Source: Leeuwenhoekiella nanhaiensis (GTDB taxonomy: Bacteria > Bacteroidota > Bacteroidia > Flavobacteriales > Flavobacteriaceae). From it: 64,000 bases of DNA. The notes under the pieces are model-generated. The model was not told where the DNA came from, did not search any database, and worked only from the letters and a program-made list of their open reading frames with translations. Positions 58,938 through 64,000 of this stretch are shown piece after piece. The stretch covers positions 124,001 through 188,000 of the forward strand of contig NZ_KZ319289.1 of the NCBI RefSeq assembly GCF_002744755.1. The letters are read 5' to 3'. Position 1 is the first letter of the stretch. Each line of letters begins with the position of its first letter. Both the position numbers and the translations under genes were made by a program.

Positions 58938-59621
58938 ATGAAGAAAAAAGAGATAAAGATTTTGCTCGTTGACGATGAACCGGATATCCTGGAGATCATA
59001 GGTTACAACCTGAGCAACGAGGGTTACCAGGTGCTTACCGCTTCAAATGGCAAGGAAGGTGTTAAAATGACCAAAAAGCACAACCCACATCTGATCATTC
59101 TTGACGTGATGATGCCCGAGATGGATGGGATTGAAGCCTGCGAACAAATACGGAAGCTACCCGGCCAGGAAGAAACCATCATTACCTTTTTAACGGCTCG
59201 TGGCGAAGATTATTCTCAGGTAGCCGGCTACGATGCCGGGGCAGATGATTACATCACCAAGCCCATAAAGCCTAAAGTTTTAGTGAGTAAAGTAAAGGCT
59301 TTGCTGCGTAGACTTAAGGAAGAGGAAGAGACTGACGCTTCCTTAAAAATTGGAGACCTTATCATCAACCGCGAAGAATATAAAATCATCAAAGACAAGA
59401 AAGAGATGATCTTGCCCCGCAAGGAGTTTGAATTGCTCTCGCTGCTGGCTTCAAAACCCGGTAAGGTGTTTAAGCGCGAGGATATTCTGGACAAGGTTTG
59501 GGGTAATGAAGTTGTGGTAGGCGGCAGAACCATTGACGTTCACATACGTAAGCTGCGCGAAAAAATAGGCAACAAAAAGTTTAAAACCATTAAAGGAGTA
59601 GGCTATAAATTTGTAGTGTAA
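58938..59621 (+). CDS. PhoB-type response regulator
   Basis: The protein has 227 residues: a receiver domain with phospho-acceptor D56 (LIILDVMMPEMDG), K-containing DDYITKPIKPKV, and a winged-helix OmpR/PhoB DNA-binding domain (EFELLSLLASKPGKVFKREDILDKVWG ... VGGRTIDVHIRKLREKI). It is followed directly by its sensor kinase. The pair resembles PhoBR, but no phosphate genes are close. Confidence 0.93.
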   Translation: MKKKEIKILLVDDEPDILEIIGYNLSNEGYQVLTASNGKEGVKMTKKHNPHLIILDVMMPEMDGIEACEQIRKLPGQEETIITFLTARGEDYSQVAGYDAGADDYITKPIKPKVLVSKVKALLRRLKEEEETDASLKIGDLIINREEYKIIKDKKEMILPRKEFELLSLLASKPGKVFKREDILDKVWGNEVVVGGRTIDVHIRKLREKIGNKKFKTIKGVGYKFVV

Positions 59622-60707
59622 ATGGCAGCCAGTTTTAAAAAATCATACCGTTTTGCGATTTTCTCATCGATGTATATAACGGTCTGTCTAACGCTCTTTG
59701 TGAGCGTTTTTTTCTATATAAACGATGCATTTGACTGGGTTTTTCTGCTGTGCTTTATCCCCGTATGTTTTGTGCTGTCTGTTTTTCTGATTCAGGTGCG
59801 GGTTGAGCGTTTTATTTACAAACGCGTCAAAAAAATCTATGATGACGTCTCCCTGCTTGATGTGACGACGCTTAAACGCGGGCAAATCACTACAGATATG
59901 TCTACACTTACTAAGGAGGTAGAACGATTTGCAGCCAGTAAAAAGCTGGAAATAGAATCCTTAAAAATAAGAGAGGAATACCGGAAGGAGTTTATGGGCA
60001 ACGTGGCTCATGAACTCAAAACGCCTCTTTTTACTACTCAGGGTTATATTCTTACGCTGCTGGATGGGGCGATGAAAGATAAAACCATTCTTAAAAAATA
60101 CCTCAAGCGTGCCGCAGCTGCTGTAGAGCGTCTGGTTTACCTGGTAAGCGATCTGGATATGATCGCTAAGCTGGAGGTTGGCGACCTTAACCTGCGCTAT
60201 GAATATTTTGATATGGTAGAGCTCGTGCAGCATACCTTTGAGTTGCTGGAGATGAAAGCCTCAAAAAAGAATATCACACTCGCTTTTGAGCGGGCAGACA
60301 ATAAGCCGGTAATGGTTAATGCAGACCGCGAACGCATACAGCAGTTGCTTACTAATCTCATTGTAAACTCCATCAAATACGGAAAACAGGACGGCACCAC
60401 CGAAGTAACTATTGAGAACCTGATTCAGAATAAAGTAATTGTAAGGGTTACAGACAATGGTGAAGGTATCGCCTCAGAACACATTCCGCGTTTGTTTGAG
60501 CGCTTTTACCGGGTTGATAAGAGTGGTTCGCGTCGTGAGGGTGGTTCAGGACTCGGTCTTTCTATCGTCAAACATATTATTGAAGCCCATGACGAAAAGA
60601 TTTATGTTGAAAGCGACTTTGGAGTAGGGTCTGAGTTTTCGTTCACCCTTGAAAAGGCCGAAGAGCTCCCTAAAAAGCCCGTTGTCGACGTGGTAGGCGG
60701 GGAATAG
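59622..60707 (+). CDS. PhoR-type membrane sensor histidine kinase
   Basis: The protein has 361 residues: two N-terminal membrane segments (about 9-30 and 37-56), a short linker coil, HisKA with H130 (NVAHELKTPLFTTQGY), and HATPase boxes NLIVNSIKYG, DNGEGIASEHI and GGSGLGLSIVKHII. It has no large periplasmic sensor domain. It begins at the base after the regulator's stop. Its last 54 codons are overlapped by an antisense glycosyltransferase reading frame. Confidence 0.93.
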   Translation: MAASFKKSYRFAIFSSMYITVCLTLFVSVFFYINDAFDWVFLLCFIPVCFVLSVFLIQVRVERFIYKRVKKIYDDVSLLDVTTLKRGQITTDMSTLTKEVERFAASKKLEIESLKIREEYRKEFMGNVAHELKTPLFTTQGYILTLLDGAMKDKTILKKYLKRAAAAVERLVYLVSDLDMIAKLEVGDLNLRYEYFDMVELVQHTFELLEMKASKKNITLAFERADNKPVMVNADRERIQQLLTNLIVNSIKYGKQDGTTEVTIENLIQNKVIVRVTDNGEGIASEHIPRLFERFYRVDKSGSRREGGSGLGLSIVKHIIEAHDEKIYVESDFGVGSEFSFTLEKAEELPKKPVVDVVGGE

Positions 60708-61715
60708 ATTTCCAAAACCGGAATACAGCTTTACTTTGCTTAAATCTTTTAGACTGAAGCGTTCCTGCTCTGCAAACGGAATGATGCCTTTAGCCTCAAG
60801 TCTGCGCGCCAGATATTCCTGTTCGGTTTGCCCGGGTGTGGGAATGAAGAAGGCTTTTTTGCCCAATTTCAGCAAGTCCATAATCGTAGTATAGCCCGAA
60901 CGGCTTATGATGATGTCGCTGGCACAAATGGCTTTTTGCAAATCCTGAGTCTCCATAAAATTAACGAGCTTGATCTGCCCCTGGCGTTCTACGCGTTGTT
61001 CTGATTCAACAACGCCACGTACAAAAAGAACCTGCCCGTTGTAATGTTTCAGCTCATGAAGTAAAATTTCTTCCAGTTCGGTGCGTTGCGGTTCGGGTCC
61101 GCTAAGCAAGACCATAACATCGTAAGAAGAAGTTGCTTCCTCTTTTTCAAGACGGGATAAAGCGCCAATGTATTTTACGGGAATGTCGAAGTTTTTTGGG
61201 TGTCCCAGCTTTCCACTCAGATTGAGTTTTCCATCAAAATCTGGCACCCAGCATTCATCAAATTTTCGGATGTAATTTCTATGTAGGGCAGAAGTAATTC
61301 GGGTTGTTTTTCCGCTCAACACCTGAAGCTGGTGCGTCATAAAGACCGTAGGTATATCAGTATGATATAATCCCAGTCTATTGTCTGACAGCACGCCATC
61401 TACCTGCCCATTTTTGACCAATACTTTGAGTTGCTCGCGCTCTTTTCGAATCGCCTTTAGGACTTTTGGACTGCGTAAAAGCATTTTCCATTTAAAGCTT
61501 TTCCCGTTTTTGGCATATTTGATATCGTAAGACGGCAACTCGATGCTTTGAAGCTGTGGAAACTCTTTTTGCAATAACTGCAAAGCTGCGCCATCACTAC
61601 CCAGAATGACGTTAAAACCATCTTCGAGTAAAGCGTAGATGAGCAGGATACAGCGCGTGGCGTGACCCAGTCCCCAGTTAAGCGGTGCAACGAGTATGTT
61701 TTTTTGAGTTTTCAC
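60546..61715 (-). CDS. Glycosyltransferase (GT28-like) with an antisense-overlapping tail
   Basis: The protein has 389 residues: N-terminal NILVAPLNWGLGHATRCILLIYALLEDG, and the donor-site block ICASDIIISRSGYTTIMDLLKLGKKAFFIPTPGQTEQEYLA, as in MurG-type enzymes. Target unknown. Residues 337-389 lie antisense to the kinase gene at 59622; family proteins usually end near LYSGFGN, so the original stop may have been lost. A terminator between the convergent genes is not seen. Confidence 0.8.
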   Translation of the reverse strand: MKTQKNILVAPLNWGLGHATRCILLIYALLEDGFNVILGSDGAALQLLQKEFPQLQSIELPSYDIKYAKNGKSFKWKMLLRSPKVLKAIRKEREQLKVLVKNGQVDGVLSDNRLGLYHTDIPTVFMTHQLQVLSGKTTRITSALHRNYIRKFDECWVPDFDGKLNLSGKLGHPKNFDIPVKYIGALSRLEKEEATSSYDVMVLLSGPEPQRTELEEILLHELKHYNGQVLFVRGVVESEQRVERQGQIKLVNFMETQDLQKAICASDIIISRSGYTTIMDLLKLGKKAFFIPTPGQTEQEYLARRLEAKGIIPFAEQERFSLKDLSKVKLYSGFGNLFPAYHVDNGLFRELFGLFKGERKLRPYSKVAFNINLFVMGFNNMFDDRKTES

Positions 61716-61920
61716 AGGTACAAAAATGAAACTTCACTGATACTTAAATGTTTCCGCTAGATTATCAAACCATTAAAATATAGAGCGTTTTTAACCGAAT
61801 TCTAAATTTTAAGGGATTAAAAGCCGGTCTAGCCGAATATTTTTCAGTCCTAAAAACGATACAGACTGAATATCCGTGAGAATAGCTTTAGCTTAATAAC
61901 GGCATTTGCAGGAGTACCCG

Positions 61921-61928
61921 TATATTTG
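61921..61928 (+). promoter_or_regulatory. -7 element of trmB
   Basis: TATATTTG matches TAnnTTTG, 29 bases before the TTG start. TTTG at 61905-61908 is too close for a normal -33. Confidence 0.4.
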
Positions 61929-61957
61929 AGGCCGTTTTAAATTTTAATACTAAGGCT

Positions 61958-62632
61958 TTGGGAAGCAAAAATAAACTGAAGCGTTTCAGGGAAAATGAAA
62001 CGTTTAGCAACGTGGTTCAACCTACCCGCGAAGAGATCACCAATGGGAACTTCAAACTTAAAGGCAACTGGAACCGTGATTTCTTTAAAAGCGACAAACC
62101 TCTGGTTCTCGAGTTGGGATGCGGAAAAGGAGAATATACGGTGGGCCTGGCGCAGCGATTTCCCGATAAAAACTTTTTAGGCATTGACATCAAAGGTGCC
62201 CGTTTTTGGCGCGGAGCCAAAACCGCTTTGGAAGAGCAAATTGATAATGCGGGTTTTCTACGCACGCAGATTGAATTGGTAGATCAGGCTTTTGCGGCAA
62301 ACGAGGTTTCTGAAATCTGGATCACCTTTCCCGATCCTCAAATCAAATACAAGCGCACCAAACATCGAATGACGAACTTCGAATTTCTGGAGCGCTACAA
62401 AACCATTCTTAAGCCAGACGGGCTTATGCATCTCAAAACCGACTCTGAGTTCATGCACGGCTACACGCTGGGATTGCTTCACGGTCTGGGTCACGAGGTG
62501 CTTTATGCGCATCATGATATTTACAGCAATCACATGGCACCAAAAGAAGTGGTTGGCATTCAGACTTTTTACGAAAAACAGTATCTTGAACAGGATAAAG
62601 CGATTACCTATATCAAGTTTAAGATCAATTAA
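61958..62632 (+). CDS. trmB: tRNA (guanine(46)-N7)-methyltransferase TrmB
   Basis: TrmB methylates G46 of tRNA using SAM. The 224-residue protein has LELGCGKGEYTVGLAQRFPDKNFLGIDIKGARFWRGAKTA (SAM-binding), WITFPDPQIKYKRTKHRM and HLKTDSEFMHGY. The start is TTG 61958 (MGSKNKLKRFRE); no in-frame ATG lies upstream. The 243-base gap before it holds no recognisable gene. Confidence 0.94.
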   Translation: MGSKNKLKRFRENETFSNVVQPTREEITNGNFKLKGNWNRDFFKSDKPLVLELGCGKGEYTVGLAQRFPDKNFLGIDIKGARFWRGAKTALEEQIDNAGFLRTQIELVDQAFAANEVSEIWITFPDPQIKYKRTKHRMTNFEFLERYKTILKPDGLMHLKTDSEFMHGYTLGLLHGLGHEVLYAHHDIYSNHMAPKEVVGIQTFYEKQYLEQDKAITYIKFKIN

Positions 62633-62638
62633 CCGCCT

Positions 62639-63256
62639 TTGGAAATAACCAAACTTTTCTTTATCACCTATTTTGCGGCCTTGCTGGGCGTATTGCCCCC
62701 TGGACTGGTCAATATGTCTGTCGCAAAAACCTGCGTGCATCGGGGTATGCGCAATGGGGTATTGGTGGCCATAGGAGCTTCGGTAGTAGTGATGATTCAG
62801 GCGTTTTTTGCAGTATTGCTGGCTCGTTATATCTTTAGCAATGAAGCCGTGCGCAATACACTGTTTCGAACCGGGATTGTGATTTTTGGTATTCTCGCGG
62901 TGTATTTCTTTATCAAGGCCAAAAAAAATAAAGTCAAAGAAGTAAAAATTCCTAAGCATAGCGGAAGGCGCAGTTTCTGGAAGGGTGTTTTCGTGGCAAC
63001 CATAAATGTATTGCCGCTACCGTATTTTTGTGCCATTAGTGCAGCTTTAAACATCACGAGCAAAGGACAGGCAGGTATTCTAGAAGTGGGCCTGTTTGTA
63101 CTGGCCGCAGCGGCGGGCACTTTTACCTCCCTGTATGTCTACGTGGTAGGATTTAACCGTATTCAGCACGAGCCGCGCAACTTCGCTAAATATTCTAATT
63201 ATTTTATGGCGGGGCTTATGATTATTCTGGTGCTCATCACCTTATTCAGAATGTAA
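62639..63256 (+). CDS. LysE/RhtB family exporter
   Basis: The protein has 205 residues and six membrane helices. FAALLGVLPPGLVNMSVAKTCVHRGMRNG is the family's first-repeat signature. Members export amino acids or other small molecules; the substrate is unknown. TTG 62639 is the start, six bases after trmB; the next gene follows after one base, so trmB, lysE and the alkyltransferase-like gene form one transcript. Confidence 0.85.
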   Translation: MEITKLFFITYFAALLGVLPPGLVNMSVAKTCVHRGMRNGVLVAIGASVVVMIQAFFAVLLARYIFSNEAVRNTLFRTGIVIFGILAVYFFIKAKKNKVKEVKIPKHSGRRSFWKGVFVATINVLPLPYFCAISAALNITSKGQAGILEVGLFVLAAAAGTFTSLYVYVVGFNRIQHEPRNFAKYSNYFMAGLMIILVLITLFRM

Positions 63257-63257
63257 T

Positions 63258-63602
63258 ATGCCAAAGCCCGAAACACTTAACTTTTTTAACCGGGTTTATG
63301 AGGTGACAAAGCGTATTCCGTACGGCAGGGTGACTTCTTACGGAGCGATTGCACGTTATCTGGGGGCAGCCCGCAGTTCGCGTATGGTGGGTTATGCGCT
63401 AAATGGTTCGGTAAACCGCGACGATGTGCCTGCGCACCGGGTACTTAATCGCAATGGCCTGCTTACCGGCAAGCATCATTTTTCGGGGACCAATCTGATG
63501 CAGCAGTTACTCGAGAGTGAAGGTCACGAGGTTAAAGAGGATAAACTGCAAAACTTTGAAGACAAGTTTTGGGACCCTGTGACGGAGCTTGGTTTTTCCT
63601 GA
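63258..63602 (+). CDS. Alkyltransferase-like (ATL) protein of the MGMT family
   Basis: The protein has 114 residues, matching the MGMT DNA-binding domain: RIPYGRVTSYGAIARYLG, RMVGYALNG, and the active-site motif PAHRV (P58-A59-H60-R61-V62) with Ala in place of the alkyl-accepting Cys. ATL proteins bind O6-alkylguanine without repairing it and hand it to nucleotide-excision repair. It is downstream of the exporter in one operon. Confidence 0.92.
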   Translation: MPKPETLNFFNRVYEVTKRIPYGRVTSYGAIARYLGAARSSRMVGYALNGSVNRDDVPAHRVLNRNGLLTGKHHFSGTNLMQQLLESEGHEVKEDKLQNFEDKFWDPVTELGFS

Positions 63603-63656
63603 AATTTATCACGTTTCCAGACTTATTTTATACCTTCAGTAAAGACCAGGAAGTCT

Positions 63657-63687
63657 TTTAGTTTCTGAAGTTTTCGGCCTATATTTG
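63657..63687 (+). promoter_or_regulatory. Promoter of the Mrp/ApbC gene
   Basis: TTTA (63657-63660), 19 bases, then TATATTTG (63680-63687). The GTG start is 29 bases downstream. Confidence 0.65.
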
Positions 63688-63716
63688 CATTTTAGAATTA
63701 ATCTAATTAAGAAGTT

Positions 63717-64000
63717 GTGAAATTAGAAAAACAAGCCCTTTTAGAAGCTTTAAAAACCATCAGCGTACCCGGTGAAGGTGAGGATATGGTGAGCAGTGGT
63801 GCCGTGACTAATGTGGTTACTTTTGGCGATGAGGTCATCGTAGATGTAACTATAAAAAACCCAAGTCTGCAGGCCAAGAAGAAAACCGAAGTGGAGATTA
63901 TGAAAGCCATTCATGCCGAAGTGCATCAGAAGGCTAAAGTAAAGGTAAACGTACGGGTTGACGCTCCTGAAAAGCAGCAGAAAAACGAAATTAAAGGGAA
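63717..64000 (+). CDS. Mrp/ApbC (NBP35-like) iron-sulfur ATPase, N-terminal part (runs off the window)
   Basis: GTG 63717 opens a frame to the window edge (94 codons): MKLEKQALLEALKTISVPGE, then VTFGDEVIVDVTIKNPSLQAKKKTEVEIMKAIHAEVHQKAKVKVNVRVD. This is the MIP18/DUF59 domain found at the N-terminus of Bacteroidota Mrp proteins; the P-loop ATPase would follow beyond the window. Mrp/ApbC proteins carry iron-sulfur clusters for apoprotein maturation. The -33/-7 promoter at 63657-63687 supports the start. Confidence 0.8.
   Translation, partial: MKLEKQALLEALKTISVPGEGEDMVSSGAVTNVVTFGDEVIVDVTIKNPSLQAKKKTEVEIMKAIHAEVHQKAKVKVNVRVDAPEKQQKNEIKG

Noticed and set aside
61716-61957. Hidden gene or RNA in the gap before trmB
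   Set aside because: No open frame or stable hairpin is evident; only a -7-like element is seen.
1-64000. tRNA or rRNA genes, CRISPR arrays, prophage or an origin of replication
   Set aside because: I looked for T-loop patterns, regular spaced repeats, phage genes and DnaA-box clusters and saw none; short features could be missed by eye.

Overview
The window looks like ordinary chromosome from a gliding member of the Flavobacteriaceae (Bacteroidota). The evidence is the mutY-ssb-gldE-gldD order, many Bacteroidota-restricted families (DUF4199, DUF4271, DUF4296, DUF4301, DUF3098, DUF3127, DUF2490), L21 with a long C-terminal extension, -7 elements of the form TAnnTTTG, almost no Shine-Dalgarno sequences, and many TTG/GTG starts. 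I see no rRNA, tRNA, prophage, insertion sequence or CRISPR array. Coding density is very high and no gene-free stretch exceeds 300 bases.

Layout. 1-6060: biotin block (tail of a DUF2007-like gene, bioD, bioA, a ketosynthase, bioB, a JmjC/cupin protein), with a Coa1-like gene on the other strand. 6056-8842: recX, RNase G, a 30-residue basic protein and HU on the minus strand. 8968-14101: mutY, ssb, gldE, gldD and two membrane proteins. 14202-15159: rplU-rpmA. 15399-18039: a TM2 protein, a secreted unknown and ahcY. 18097-22556: a phosphopantetheinyl transferase, a GGGP-synthase-family enzyme, a PnuC transporter with a NadR-like kinase, DUF4301 and ArfB. 22591-25027: a promoter, a TPP riboswitch and the TonB-dependent receptor it should control. 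25103-36029: mixed housekeeping genes and lipoproteins (degenerate Rieske lipoprotein, greA, HIT, Nudix, sensor kinase, flavin reductase, DUF3127, aat, tag, TonB-like protein, truB). 36192-40485: a hybrid histidine kinase lying between truB and the ftsX-DUF3098-uppP run. 41376-44867: leuS, carrying two internal insertions. 45150-46420: a metallopeptidase and a RelE/ParE-type toxin-antitoxin pair. 46440-55184: tyrS, an epimerase, DUF4296, pyrC, a Dpm1-like glycosyltransferase, DUF4271, hemD, pckA, DUF423. 55336-64000: a saccharopine-dehydrogenase-family gene with an Lrp regulator, a LuxE-like enzyme, a PhoB/PhoR-type two-component pair, a glycosyltransferase, trmB, a LysE-family exporter, an alkyltransferase-like protein and the start of an Mrp/ApbC ATPase.

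The most striking feature is in leuS. A complete DUF559 (PD-(D/E)xK/Vsr-like) nuclease domain of about 150 codons sits in frame in the editing-domain region. It is bounded by C-rich and G-rich hairpins in inverted orientation. A short element of similar build, without a nuclease, lies between recX and rng (6613-6653). This suggests a small, protein-splicing-independent mobile element that spreads as an in-frame insert and as solo hairpins, comparable in logic to REP/RAYT. A second, AT-rich insertion lies just before the KMSKS loop of the same gene. Other points to check are a non-standard start for aat, a glycosyltransferase whose last 53 codons run antisense through a kinase gene, a Rieske-like lipoprotein without its cluster ligands, a ketosynthase inside the biotin genes, shared TTAA stop quartets between convergent genes, and large palindromic repeats beside and inside leuS transcription signals.
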